NCBI GenBank assembly: GCA_002347645.1
Contig: DDYF01000003.1
Location: 853 to 50,800 of the forward strand
DNA from: Thermoleophilia bacterium UBA2241
GTDB taxonomy: Bacteria > Actinomycetota > Thermoleophilia > UBA2241
Length of the DNA: 49,948 nt
Reading direction: 5' to 3'
The position numbers and the translations under genes were made by a program. The notes beneath the pieces are model-generated. The model was not told the origin of the DNA. It saw only the letters and a list, made by a program, of their open reading frames with translations, and ran no database searches. Positions 1 through 10,800 of the stretch are shown here, in pieces (position 1 is the first letter of the stretch; the number at the start of each line of letters is the position of its first letter).

Positions 1-34
1 CGAGCCGGTCGGGCTCAAGGCCGCCGAGGTCTGA
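1..34 (+). CDS. 3' end of an upstream gene (partial)
   Basis: The first 34 bases read in one frame as EPVGLKAAEV followed by TGA, and a strong terminator hairpin follows about 60 bases later. This suggests the last codons of a rightward gene whose body lies outside the window. Ten residues are too few to identify a family. The call rests only on the open frame and the downstream terminator. Confidence 0.35.
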   Translation, partial: EPVGLKAAEV

Positions 35-92
35 GGCGCCGCGACCTGCCGAAGCTCGCGGAGACCCTATCTCCGCGCGGTCCGGGCTCTGT

Positions 93-127
93 GAAGGGCG
101 GGGGCTCAGACGGAGCCCCCGCCCTTC
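93..127 (+). terminator. Rho-independent-like hairpin after the upstream gene
   Basis: A perfect 15-bp inverted repeat (GAAGGGCGGGGGCTC at 93-107, its complement at 113-127) with a 5-base loop. The T run is short (CTTCGTG), as is usual in very GC-rich genomes. It separates the upstream gene end from the mrp promoter region. Confidence 0.65.
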
Positions 128-164
128 GTGCGTCCGGCGCCCGGCGCCCGCACCCGGGCCGGCA

Positions 165-180
165 TGTTTCACGTGGAACG
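165..180. other. parS: parS-like centromere site
   Basis: TGTTTCACGTGGAACG matches the conserved 16-bp ParB-binding parS palindrome (TGTTTCACGTGAAACA and its GTGGAACA variants) at 14-15 of 16 positions, including the central TTTCACGTG core. It lies in an intergenic region about 38 kb from the DnaA-box clusters, within the origin-proximal zone where chromosomal parS sites normally occur. No parA/parB genes are seen in this window. The assignment is from sequence similarity only. Confidence 0.6.
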
Positions 181-244
181 TCGTGAGCGGCCAAGACGCC
201 GCGCCGAAGTTCCCTCACGGCGACGAGCGCGGCCGAGCCGCTGC

Positions 245-250
245 TACAAT
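245..250 (+). promoter_or_regulatory. Possible -10 element for mrp
   Basis: TACAAT resembles a sigma-70/HrdB -10 hexamer and stands out in an otherwise GC-rich leader, 64 bases before the mrp GTG. I see no convincing -35 hexamer about 17 bp upstream, so this is tentative. Confidence 0.3.
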
Positions 251-313
251 CGGCGCAAGACCGCCGACCGCGCGAGAGCGGGAGGCGGACGCACCTCGAC
301 TACGGAGGCACCC

Positions 314-1423
314 GTGACCCACGAGGACGTCCGGCAGGCTCTGTCCGCCGTGCAGGACCCTGAACTCCAGCGCAGCATCGTTGACCTCGACATGGTGCGC
401 GACATCGTCGTCGACGACGAGAGGATCGGCGCGACCATCGTCCTCACGATCGCCGGGTGCCCCCTTCGCAACAGGATCCGTGCCGACGCCGAGCAGGCGC
501 TGACCGCCATTGCCGAGGGGCGCCGCGTGGAGATCCGTCTGGACGCGATGTCGAACGAGGAGCGTGACGCGCTGAAGGATCGACTCGCGTCGCGCCACGA
601 GCTCGCGACCTCGCTCTTCGGCCCTGGTTCTACGACGCGCACCATCGCGGTGGCCAGCGGGAAGGGCGGCGTCGGCAAGTCCACGGTGACGGCCAACCTG
701 GCGGTCGCGCTCGCCCAGCAGGGACACGCGGTCGCTCTCATCGACGCCGATGTCTACGGGCCGACGATGCCGCTCATGCTGGGCCTACCGAACGCGCGTC
801 CCCAAGCTCACGACGGCAAGCTGATTCCGCCGACGGCACACGGGGTGCAAGTAGTCTCGATGGGTCTCTTCCTCGACGGCGACGAGCCCGTCATCTGGCG
901 CGGGCCGATGCTCGGCCGTGCGATCGAACAGTTCCTCGGCGATGTGCTCTGGGGCAGTCCCGACTTCCTGCTCATCGACCTGCCTCCCGGGACCGGCGAC
1001 ATCGCGCTCACCGTGGCCCAGATGATCCCCGACGCCGAGATGGTGATCGTGACCACTCCGCAGGAAGCCGCTGCACGCACGGCGATCAAGGCCGCCAAGA
1101 TGGCGCGGATGACGAAGCACCCGGTCGCAGGGGTCATCGAGAACATGGCCTACTTCGAGTGCACGGAATGCGGCACCCGCCATCACATCTTCGGTCGTGG
1201 CGGCGCGTTCGAGATCGCGCGCCAGATCGACTCCCGCCTCCTCGGGCGCATCCCGCTCGACGAAGCCACGCGCCAGGGCGGCGACGCGGGCCAGCCCGCC
1301 GCGCTGGATCACTCGTCCCCGGTAGGCCGCGTCTTCCACGACATCGCGCGCATGCTGGTCGAGCGTGGTCACGTGACCGCCGCCGAACGTCCCGGTGGAG
1401 AGCCGGAGACAGACCGCGGCTGA
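314..1423 (+). CDS. mrp: Mrp/NBP35-family iron-sulfur cluster carrier ATPase
   Basis: A cytosolic P-loop ATPase of the Mrp/ApbC family (369 aa), expected to bind and transfer Fe-S clusters to apoproteins. The first ~80 residues form the MIP18/DUF59 domain that precedes the ATPase in many bacterial Mrp proteins. The deviant Walker A motif KGGVGKST lies near residue 117, followed by DADVYGPT and the DLPPGTGD segment. A CxxC pair (ECTEC, about residue 282) fits the dimer-interface cluster site. I chose GTG at 314 because GGAGG lies 6 bases upstream at 304-308 and the domain starts immediately after it; the frame is open further upstream but non-conserved. It stands alone between a terminator and the signalling gene that follows. 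Confidence 0.93.
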   Translation: MTHEDVRQALSAVQDPELQRSIVDLDMVRDIVVDDERIGATIVLTIAGCPLRNRIRADAEQALTAIAEGRRVEIRLDAMSNEERDALKDRLASRHELATSLFGPGSTTRTIAVASGKGGVGKSTVTANLAVALAQQGHAVALIDADVYGPTMPLMLGLPNARPQAHDGKLIPPTAHGVQVVSMGLFLDGDEPVIWRGPMLGRAIEQFLGDVLWGSPDFLLIDLPPGTGDIALTVAQMIPDAEMVIVTTPQEAAARTAIKAAKMARMTKHPVAGVIENMAYFECTECGTRHHIFGRGGAFEIARQIDSRLLGRIPLDEATRQGGDAGQPAALDHSSPVGRVFHDIARMLVERGHVTAAERPGGEPETDRG

Positions 1424-1525
1424 CATGAGGCGTACACCCATGAATGCACGTCATCACACGTGCTCCGACCCCGTAGGCGAGACGCACCCGCCGTGCCCTG
1501 GCCGCCGTGACGGGATCTGGGCCAT

Positions 1526-4500
1526 GTGCTGATGGCTCCTCTGAGCGCCGACCCCGGCTCCACGCGCCGGCCTGACGGCGGCGGCTGCGCCACGTCCACC
1601 CTGCTCGACCTCGCGGCGCTGGAACTGTGTCGCCGCGCGCCGTCGCACAACTGTTGGATCAGCGGTGTCTGCGGGCAGCATGCTGAGGTCCTCGGGCGCC
1701 GCGCGCTCGCCGGCTCTGCGCCACGTCCGCCCGGTTCGTGCTGGACGATCGCCGATCTCCCTCCCGCGCTCCAGGCGGTCGTGACACGCCGCAGCGTCTC
1801 GCTGACCAGTTCCTGCGACCCGCGACTTTCGCCGGCCCACCGCCGGGTCTGGTACGGCGACGCCGACTGGCGCGTCGTCACGATCGTGCCGCTGGTCGCA
1901 GCCGACGCGGTCGTCGGTCTCGTTGAACTGGCCGACGACCATCCGCGGGACATCTCAGCCAAGCTGGAAGACCTCCGCGATCTCCTCTGCCCAGTCGCTG
2001 AGTCGATCCGGCTGCAGGTCTCGATGGGTGCGGCCGAACCCCAGGCGGCGGAGGGCGACGTCGGGGTGGCCACCACGATCCCGCCGCGGGGAGAGGGCCT
2101 CGTCCACCTCGTCCCGCGCCCGCACGCGGCGCCCGCATGTCCGCCGGCGACCCAGGTCCTCCACACGCTTCGGGATATCGGGCAAGAAGCCCGCGCCGGC
2201 GCCGATCAGGTGTCTCTTGTCGGGCGCGCCGTCGACGGCCTGCTCGAGATCACCGGCGCCGTCTGCTGCACGGTCGGAAAGGCCGGGCTGCGTGGCATGC
2301 GCACGCTCGTCCACAGAGACGTACGCGTCGACCGCCGCGGCCCCGAGGGCAGCGCGGCCGAGCCGGCCGACGACGTCCTGGCGCTCGGGGTTGTAGTGGC
2401 TGCGCGTGAGACCGTGCATGTCCGAGACGCGGACGATCCGCGCCTGACACCGCACCAGCGCCGGGTCTACGCTCGTCAGGGGCTCGCGTGTCACCTCAGC
2501 ATCCCGCTCCTCACTGCCGGGCGTCTCATCGGCGTCGTCGTCCTCGGCGCCGACCGCAAGCGCGCGTTCGGCGGCGAGGCCGTTGACGCCGCTCAGGCGC
2601 TCGGCTGCACCTTGGCCTGGACGATCGCCCAAGCGGATCTCCACGACGCCCTCGAGCAGCGCGCCCGCGAGGCCGACCTCGTCGACCGAGTGGCGGCGGT
2701 GACAGCCGTCAGCCTCGACGCAGGGGACATCGCGACCGCCGCCGTGAGCGCCATCGCCGGCCTGACGCCGTTCGACGACGTGTACGTCGCCACTCGCAGC
2801 ATCGGCGTCTGGCGCGTCGTCTACAGCTCTCTTCCCGATGTCGCCGCGGTGAGCCAGGCGCTCGACCGCTTGAGCGAGCCGCCTCTCGCCGAGAGGTTGT
2901 GGGACGAGCGCGCGGTGCTGATCGACCTCGAGCACGAGCCCCTTCTGGTGCCCGCGGCCGGGCCGGAGGGAGGCCATCGCTCCGCCCTCGTCGCCGGCCT
3001 TTGGGTCGAAGACCGGCTAAGCGGCGCACTCGTGCTGGCGTCGCGCCAGGAGCAGGCCTTCTCGGACGCCGACCGGCGCCTCTTCGCCGACGCCTCTCCC
3101 CATCTCGCGTTGGCCTTTCACTCGGCGATGCTGGCGGAGAGCCGCGCGTCGGCGCGCGACGCGACGCTCGAGCTGTGGACCTTCGCCCTCAAGGACCGCG
3201 ACCCGGATGCGCTCGGCCGTGCCGCGCGAGTGGCCGGTTACCTTCTGCTTCTCGGACGCGACCTCGGTTGGCCCGACCAGCACCTGTCGCGGGTCACGGA
3301 GGCCACCCTCCTCCACGACGTCGTTCGCCTTGGCTTGCGCGACGACGCAATCCGTGACAGCGCAGCCTCCGCGGCCGTCGAGACACCGAACATCCGGGGG
3401 CGTGCGGCGGCGAGCGAGCGCATCGTTGGATCGCTCTTCAGTCCAGACCTCGCGCGTGCGCTCCGTCTCCGCCATGAGCGTTGGGATGGCGGCGGGTACC
3501 CCGCTGGTCTCGCCGGCCAGACGCTTCCCGAGGTGTCTCGCGCTCTGCGCATCATCGACTTCTACGACTCGCTCGCCGCCCCGCCTCCCCTCGAGCCAGC
3601 CCCGACGCTCGAACGATGCGTCGCCGAGGTGCGTGCTCGTGCGGGGACCTGGTTCGACCCCGCGTACACCGCGGCCTTCGTCCGCGTGCTCGAGCGCCTC
3701 GCGGCGCGGCGCGGCGCGGCGCAGGAGGCGGCCGACAGGGCCGCCGCCTGTCTGGCCGGCGTCACTCTCGAGCGCTGCGCCGGCGGCGGCGAACACGACA
3801 CCGTCCGTTGCCGCCTGGCGACCCTCCTCGAGGAGGAGCGCGCCGCGCGCCCGGCGATCCGCCGGCTCACGCTCCTGACCCCCACGATCGCGGGCTGGTC
3901 GGTGCTCTTCGACACAGATGCGGGGCCTGCCCCCCAGACCGCCCCCGCCCTCCTCGCCGACGAAGCCGCGCTCAGGCACGGCAGCGACCGGGGCGGCGAC
4001 CTGCTGGCTCACGACGCGTCGGGCCTCTGGGTGCGCGCAGTCGCCGAGGCAGTCAGTGATGGTGACCGTACGGTCTTGGTCTGCGCCGACGTCACCCCAG
4101 CCGACGATTGGCCCGATGGCCTCGACGGGCGCTCGGCGACACGCCGGGGTAGCGGAGCGACGACGGTCTCGGCAGCTGCTGCGAGACTCGGTCAGGCACG
4201 TCTGGACGCGCGCCGCGACGACGTGACGGGCCTCTACGACCCACCCTCCTTCCGGCGGCGCCTCGCTGAGGAGGTCGTCCGCGCCGCGGCGCAGGGCGAG
4301 CCGCTCGCGGTGCTCTCCTGCGAGATCGACGACGTCCCCGAGAGCGTGCCGTGGCCAGGTCGCTCCGCACGCGATGAGACGCTGCGGGCGGTCGCGGCGG
4401 CTCTCACACCCTGTTTGCGCAGCAGGGACTTGGCGACACGCCGCGATGACCGCAGCTTCACGATCGCTCTGAGCGCTACCGGGCCCCGCGGTGCGTCGGA

Positions 4501-4711
4501 GACGGCCGAACGCATCCGCCGCGGCGTCTCGGCGATCCACCCCCCCAACCTCGAACACCCGCTGACGCTGAGCGTCGGCATCGCAGTCTGCCCGCGCGAC
4601 GCGACGCTGGGAAGCGATCTCCTCGACATGGCCGCCCGAGCCCTGCACGCGGCCCGTCGGCTGGGCGGGGGCCGGGTGGTCGCCTTCGACGAGGCTCATC
4701 ACGGCTCTTAG
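1526..4711 (+). CDS. Multi-GAF protein with degenerate HD-GYP and degenerate GGDEF domains
   Basis: A 1061-aa cytosolic signalling protein paralogous to the next gene. Three GAF-like domains lie at about residues 18-165, 208-372 and 378-535. An HD-GYP-like domain (541-725) has lost most metal ligands: the first His is Arg (LGRAARVAGY), one His is absent and HH has become RH (RHERWDGGGYP), while LLHD and the late Asp remain. A GGDEF-like domain (about 891-1058) has RRDDRSF in place of the active-site loop but keeps RxxD (RSRD) five residues before it, the spacing of the c-di-GMP inhibitory site. I infer a catalytically dead sensor or c-di-GMP receptor. GTG at 1526 is used; ATG at 1532 is equally possible. 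It ends with TAG. Confidence 0.85.
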   Translation: MLMAPLSADPGSTRRPDGGGCATSTLLDLAALELCRRAPSHNCWISGVCGQHAEVLGRRALAGSAPRPPGSCWTIADLPPALQAVVTRRSVSLTSSCDPRLSPAHRRVWYGDADWRVVTIVPLVAADAVVGLVELADDHPRDISAKLEDLRDLLCPVAESIRLQVSMGAAEPQAAEGDVGVATTIPPRGEGLVHLVPRPHAAPACPPATQVLHTLRDIGQEARAGADQVSLVGRAVDGLLEITGAVCCTVGKAGLRGMRTLVHRDVRVDRRGPEGSAAEPADDVLALGVVVAARETVHVRDADDPRLTPHQRRVYARQGLACHLSIPLLTAGRLIGVVVLGADRKRAFGGEAVDAAQALGCTLAWTIAQADLHDALEQRAREADLVDRVAAVTAVSLDAGDIATAAVSAIAGLTPFDDVYVATRSIGVWRVVYSSLPDVAAVSQALDRLSEPPLAERLWDERAVLIDLEHEPLLVPAAGPEGGHRSALVAGLWVEDRLSGALVLASRQEQAFSDADRRLFADASPHLALAFHSAMLAESRASARDATLELWTFALKDRDPDALGRAARVAGYLLLLGRDLGWPDQHLSRVTEATLLHDVVRLGLRDDAIRDSAASAAVETPNIRGRAAASERIVGSLFSPDLARALRLRHERWDGGGYPAGLAGQTLPEVSRALRIIDFYDSLAAPPPLEPAPTLERCVAEVRARAGTWFDPAYTAAFVRVLERLAARRGAAQEAADRAAACLAGVTLERCAGGGEHDTVRCRLATLLEEERAARPAIRRLTLLTPTIAGWSVLFDTDAGPAPQTAPALLADEAALRHGSDRGGDLLAHDASGLWVRAVAEAVSDGDRTVLVCADVTPADDWPDGLDGRSATRRGSGATTVSAAAARLGQARLDARRDDVTGLYDPPSFRRRLAEEVVRAAAQGEPLAVLSCEIDDVPESVPWPGRSARDETLRAVAAALTPCLRSRDLATRRDDRSFTIALSATGPRGASETAERIRRGVSAIHPPNLEHPLTLSVGIAVCPRDATLGSDLLDMAARALHAARRLGGGRVVAFDEAHHGS

Positions 4712-4780
4712 CCGCGCGCCCCACTGCCCACCAACAGCACCCCCTACCGAACCGCTCGGGGCCGAGCGACCTGGGCCAGG

Positions 4781-4809
4781 TCGACGCCCCTGCAGCCCGC
4801 AGGTAGGAT
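4781..4809 (+). promoter_or_regulatory. Possible promoter of the MerR-GAF-HD-GYP-GGDEF gene
   Basis: TCGACG (4781-4786), a 17-bp spacer and TAGGAT (4804-4809) resemble an actinobacterial sigma-70 promoter, 36 bases before the ATG. Assigned by eye only. GC-rich genomes give many chance matches. Confidence 0.35.
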
Positions 4810-4845
4810 TGGGCAGCTTTTCCCACAGGCGACCGGGCAGGGGAC

Positions 4846-7800
4846 ATGCGGGTTGGCAAGGCGGACGGGGACACGTGGTTCCGTCTGAGCGAAGCTGCCG
4901 ACGCCCTAGGCGTCAGCTTGAACACCCTGCGGCGGTGGAGCGACTCCGGCAAGCTCGCCTGCTACCGCAGCCCCGGGGGTCACCGGCGGTATCGGCGCGC
5001 AGAGCTCGAAACGCTGCTTCAACGTCAGTCGACATCGGGCGGCGCGCCGAAGGCCCCGGACGGCCAGCACTATGCGGACCACGGGTCTTCCCTAGGCGAT
5101 GCGCGCCTCGCGGGTGCACAGACCGCGCTCGACACCCTGGCGCAGGCTGCGGCCGAAGGTGTCGGCGTCACGGCGTGCGTCCTCGCGGCGGTCGACGGCG
5201 ACGGCCTGCTGCGTGTCGTGGCGTCCCGTGCCGCCATGGGCTATTCCGTACCGTCGCCCGGCGAGGCTCTGCGTCGCGAGAGCACCCCCGTCGCCGATGA
5301 GGTTCAGCACACGCACCGTCGCGTCGTCGTCGCCGACCTGCGCGCGACGAACCTCCTCACGCCGACAGAGGTGGCGTCCTGCCGGGCGCACGGTGAAGCC
5401 GCCGTGCTCGCCCTTCCTCTGGCGATCGCGGGGCGGCTCTTCGGCGTCCTCGTCCTGACCGAGCATCGCGCGCCACGCGCCTTCACTGGGGCGAACATCA
5501 CGTTCGCCGAGTTCATCGCCCGTCAGGCGGCGGGCATCATCGCCACCGCCGTCGCAGGTGACGAGGCTCCTGCCCGCGACCAGACCCCGCTGCCGGAGCC
5601 CTTGTCCCAGGACTCTCCGGGCGCCAGCGCTGCAGCACCTTCTGCGAACGGAGTGCATGGCGTGGCGACGGCGGGCCGCGATGTCCCTGAGCGACCGGTC
5701 GTCACGGGATCGCCGCCCGCATTCGCGCGCGACGTCCGGCCCAGCGTCCTGGCCTTCCGCAGGCTGCTCCGCGAGCTGTCGCCGAGCGCCACCTGCACGG
5801 TCCATCTACTGTCGGGCGAGGTACTTCGCCGGCTCGTCACGACGGACGACGCAGCCGAGCCCGCACCGTGCGGCGCCGATGACGAGGCGCTGGTCGCCGC
5901 ACTTCGGACTTCGGAGCCGCGCGTCATCCACCCCGACAGCGGCGCGGCCCTGGTCGCCGCCCTCCGCGTCGAGGGGCGTGCCGTCGGCGTCGTGGAGCTG
6001 GCCGGAGTCCCCGCCGACGAGCTCGAACGCCTGTCGATGCATCTCGGACCGGCGTTCGAGCTGCTCGCGGCATCGATATCCTCACACACGACCGCCGGTG
6101 CCCTCCGCCGACGCGTGCACGACCTCGAGACCGTAGCGCAAGCGGGGGTCGAGGACGCCGCGCACCTCAGTACGGACGAGGTCCTGCAGTCGGTCATACA
6201 GCGCCTCTCGGAAGTCACGCGCAGTCCCGTGGCAGACGTCTACGCGGTCGAGGGGGGGACCCTGCGCGCCCTGATCAGCTTCGACGGCGGGCGCGTCGAC
6301 CCTGAGTGGGAGGGCGTCGTCATCCCTCTCGCTCGCTACCCCTGCAGCCTTCGCGCCGTGGAGACCGGAGAGGTGGCGATCGCCACGAGCCTGGACGACC
6401 CCATCCTCGGCGAGAACGGCCGGTTCTCCCTCGAGCGCTGGGGCTATCAGTCCCAGCTCTCGCTGCCCTTGATCGCCGGCGACCGCGTGATCGGGCTGGT
6501 CGAGCTCTCGGACTACGTGCCACGCGACTTCGCCGACGACCTGGAGCTCATCACGGGGCTGGGCAGGGTCGCTGCGCAGGCGCTCGAGAACGCCCGCCTC
6601 TTCGAACTGGTCGAGCGCCGTACCCGCATCCTCAACGAACTGGTGGAGATCGGGACCTTTGCCTCGACCTGCCGCGATTCGCAGACGGTGCTGCGCCACG
6701 TCGCCGAACGCCTCCTGCGCACCCTCGACGCGGCGAACTGCGACATCTACCAGACCTCCGACGAGGGTCTGCGCTGCGTGGCGAGCTTCGACCGGAGCGG
6801 CTTCGACGACGAGGCTCTCGGCCGTCTGCTGGATGTCGCGAAGTACCCGACCCTGGCGCGAGCGGTCACGACGGGGCAGGTCCTGGTGGTCTCCGGGCCC
6901 GACGACCCGCAGCTCAGCGAACCCGAGCGCGAGCTCTACCGGGAGTACGGCTTCAACAGCGAGGTCTGTGTCCCGCTGCTCGTCAACGAGGCGCTCTTCG
7001 GCCTCATCGACATCTACGACACCCGTCCCCGGCAGTACTCCGAGTACCTCCCCTTCCTTCGCAGCCTCGGAATGAGTCTGGCCGGGGCCTTCGCCTCCTC
7101 CCTCCTCTTCGAGCAGCTCGAACACCGCGCATCTGTCCTGCGCGAGATCGTCGAACTGGGCGCTATCGCCGCCCAGGGGGGCGAGCTCGAGGAGCTGCTC
7201 GCGACCATCGCCGGCAGGCTACGTACGACCATCGGTGTCGCGGATTGCGACGTGTTCGAGCTGCTCGGTGACCAGCTCCGCTGCCTCGCCAGCGTCGACG
7301 AGCGGGGTCCGGACCTCGAGGCGCTCGGGTCCGTGGTCGAGGTGTCCACGTATCCTGTCATCGACCTGGCCATCCGCACGCGCGAGCCGATGGTCGTGGC
7401 AACAATCGACGACCCACGCGTGACCGACGACGAGCGGGCGGACTACGCCGAGTGGGGCTTCCAGAGCCTGACGTCGATCCCGCTCGTGTTCGGTGAAGAG
7501 GTCCTCGGCGTCCTGGACGTCTTCGACACGCGGGCGCGTGACTACGCGGAGTACCTCGACTTCCTGCGCACGGTCGGGCAGATCATCGCCGGAGCGATCC
7601 ACAACGCCCGTCTCCTGTCCGAGCTGACGGCGCGGAACCGGGAGCTCGCCGAGCTCGTCGAGCTCGGCCGCGCCCAGCAGGTGCCCGGCGAGACGATGCC
7701 CCGCGTCCACGCGCTCGCCCGGGGCATCAGCGAGGTCGTGGACGCCGCGGGCTGCCAGATCTTCGCCCGGCGGCATGACGGCTTCCGCTGTCTGGTCACG

Positions 7801-10800
7801 TGGGAGGACGGCTCGTTCCGCGATGACGGCGAAGGCAGCCTGCTCGACTTGGAGCGCTTTCCCGCCTCGCGACGCGCGATCGAAGAGCGCAGGATCGTGG
7901 CCTTGGAGAGTTCGGAGCTCGCCGCCGCGGACGTCGGCGAGCCGCCGCGCGACGACGAGGCGGCGTGGCGGTGTGACCTCCTCGTCCCGCTCGTGGCGAA
8001 GGAACGTCTCGTGGGCCTGCTCCGGGTGTACGACCGCATCCCGCGCGACCCTCGCGACCAGGTCGACTTCCTGCAGAGCGCCGGGCAGATCGTCGCCACG
8101 GCGCTCGAGAACGACCAGTTGGTCGAGCGCCTCGAGCGCGCGAACGAACAGCTCGCCCACCTCGTCGAGGCCGGGCTCGAGTTCGGATCTACGCTGGAGC
8201 CCGACGTCGTCCTGCGCAGCGCCGCACGGCGCCTGCTCGCGGCCGCGTCCGGCACGGCCTGCGACATCTACGCGATCGAAGGCGATGCGCTGCGCTGCCT
8301 GACCAGCGTTGACCTGCAAGGATCAGACGCCTCGTTCGTCGGGACCGTTTATCCCCTCGAGCACCTCGGTGCGGTGCGCGACGCCATCGCCGACGGGCGT
8401 CCCCTCACGGTGCGCGACATGCTGACCGACCAGCGCGTCTCCGCCTTCGAACGCAACGAGAACCTGCGCTACGGCCATCGCGCCAAGGTCGAACTCCCCC
8501 TTGTCGCCGGCGGCGTCATCGTCGGCCTCGCCTCGGTGTTCGACGACCGGCCACGGGACTTCGGCGACCTCGAGCTCCTGCGCGGGATCGCCCAGGTCGC
8601 CGCCAACGCGATCGCCAACGCGGGTCTGTTCGACGCCGTCGAGCGCTCGGCGGAGCGTGTCGCGCTCGTCGGCGATGTGAGCTTCGAGCTGTCCTCCTCC
8701 CTCGACCTCGACGAGGTGCTGCACAACACCGCGTACCGGCTCTGTGCCTTGGCCGGCGTGCCGTGTTGCGACATCTACACGCTCGGCCCCGGCGAGCAGC
8801 TCACGTGCGTCGTCAGCCTCGTGGACGGCGTCACGGACGGCGGCTGGCAAGGGCGGACGTTCTCCCTCGACAGATGGTCCGCCCTCCGGACCGCCGTCGA
8901 ACGACGCATGCCGATCGTCATCGCTTCGCCCGACGACCCACTCCTCAACGACGAGGAGCGTGGCCTCATGAGGGAGCACGGCGAGACGGCCGAGGTCGTC
9001 TTCCCCCTGATCTCCAAGGACACCGTCATCGGTGTGCTCGAACTGCTCGAGACGAAGGGCCCACGGCGGTTCGGGCAGGACGAGATCGATACCATCGGCG
9101 CGATCTGCCGCGTGGCCGCCATGGCGATCAGCAACGCGCGCCTCTACGCCGACATCAAGCGGATGCACCTCGGCAACCTGAAGGCGCTGTCCAGCGCGCT
9201 GAACGCCAAGGACTACTACACCCTCGGTCACGCGGCGCGCGTCGCCGCCTACATAGTGCTGCTCGGCGAGGAACTCGGCTGGGAGCCGGGACTGCTGCGC
9301 AGCGTCGAGGAGGCGGCATACCTCCACGACATCGGCAAGATCGGCGTCGCGGACCGCGTCCTGCTCAAGCAGGGGACGCTCAACGCCCGGGAGTGGGAGC
9401 TGATGCGGCGGCATCCGGTCTACTCAGCCGACATCATCCATCCGCTCTTCAGTGACGAGCTCACCGCCGGCGTCCGTCATCATCACGAGCGGTACGACGG
9501 CACCGGCTATCCCGACGGACTCGCCGGCGACCGCATCCCGCTCATCGCCCGCGCCATGTGCGTGGTCGACGCATACGATGCGATGAGCTTCCGGCGGCCG
9601 TACCGCCAGGCCTTGTCGTACGCCGCCTGCCGCGAGGAGTTGGCACGCTGCGCCGGAACGCAGTTCGACCCGGACATGGTCGCCGCCTTCGAGCGCGTGC
9701 TCATGCGGCTGCACGAGGGCAAGCGGGAGGCGGAGGCGGTCGCCGGGATGGCCGCCGGACGACTGGACGCCGCCGCGCACGCGACCCTTCGCGGGCCGGA
9801 GGACGAGGGCTCGGAAGCGTACCGCCGCGTCGTTCAGACACTCCGCGCAGTACGCGACGAGCACCCCCCGACCCGCTCTGTGACGACCTTCGTTCGTCGC
9901 GGCCAGTCCACGATGCTCGTCGCCGACGCCGAAGAGGACGAGCGACACAGGTCGCACATCGGCGACCAGACGTTCTCGGACGAGGAGATCGCGTGCCTGT
10001 TCACGGGCGAGCCCGTCGACCGCACCGTCCTCTTCGTCGACCAGTCGGGGGTCTGGCTAAGCGGTGCAGCGCCGATCCGCGACGAGCGCGGCGAGGTGGT
10101 CGCCGTGGTCAACGCCGACCTCCCCGCCTCGACCGGCGCCACGCAGATCGACGGCCTGCGCAGCGACGTCACCCAGACCTTCGCGGCGATGGTGGCCGAC
10201 GCCGCCGCGACTCTCGGACACCTGGAACTCGAGGCCACCACCGATGCTCTGACGGGCCTGTACAACCATCGCTATCTCCACGAGCGACTCGACGAGGAGA
10301 TCGAGCGCTGCGTCCTTGACGGGGGGCGGCTCGCACTGCTCCTCATCGACCTCGACGACTTCCGCGTCTACAACGACCGTCACGGGCACAGCATGGGCGA
10401 CCGCGCGCTGCGCACCATAGCTCGCGCGATCGAATCCTCGCTGCGCCAGGTCGACCTCGCCGCGCGGTACGGGGGGGAGGAGTTCGCCGTGATCCTCATC
10501 GACGCCGACGAGACCGGGGCTCTCGAGGTCGCGGAGCGGATCCGTAACGGCATCGTCCACACTGAGCTCGGCGAGGGGCGCGACCACCTGTCTGTGAGCA
10601 TCGGCCTCGCCCTTTGCCCCGCCGACGCGAGGGTCAAAGAGGAACTGCTCGACAAGGCCGACTGGGCCATGGTCCTCGCCAAGCGACGCGGGCGCGACCA
10701 GGTCGTCGCTTTCGGAGTCGAACACGGGACCCTGGGTCCGGAGCGGGCGGCGGCGCTGCCCGTCGGCCGCGCGCCGGCGCTTGCCCGCGTCGCGGAAGCG

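Noticed and set aside
1367..1378. GGTCACGTGACC palindrome inside mrp as a second parS site
   Set aside because: It shares only the CACGTG core with parS; the flanking TTT/AAA-type bases are absent, and it lies in coding sequence.
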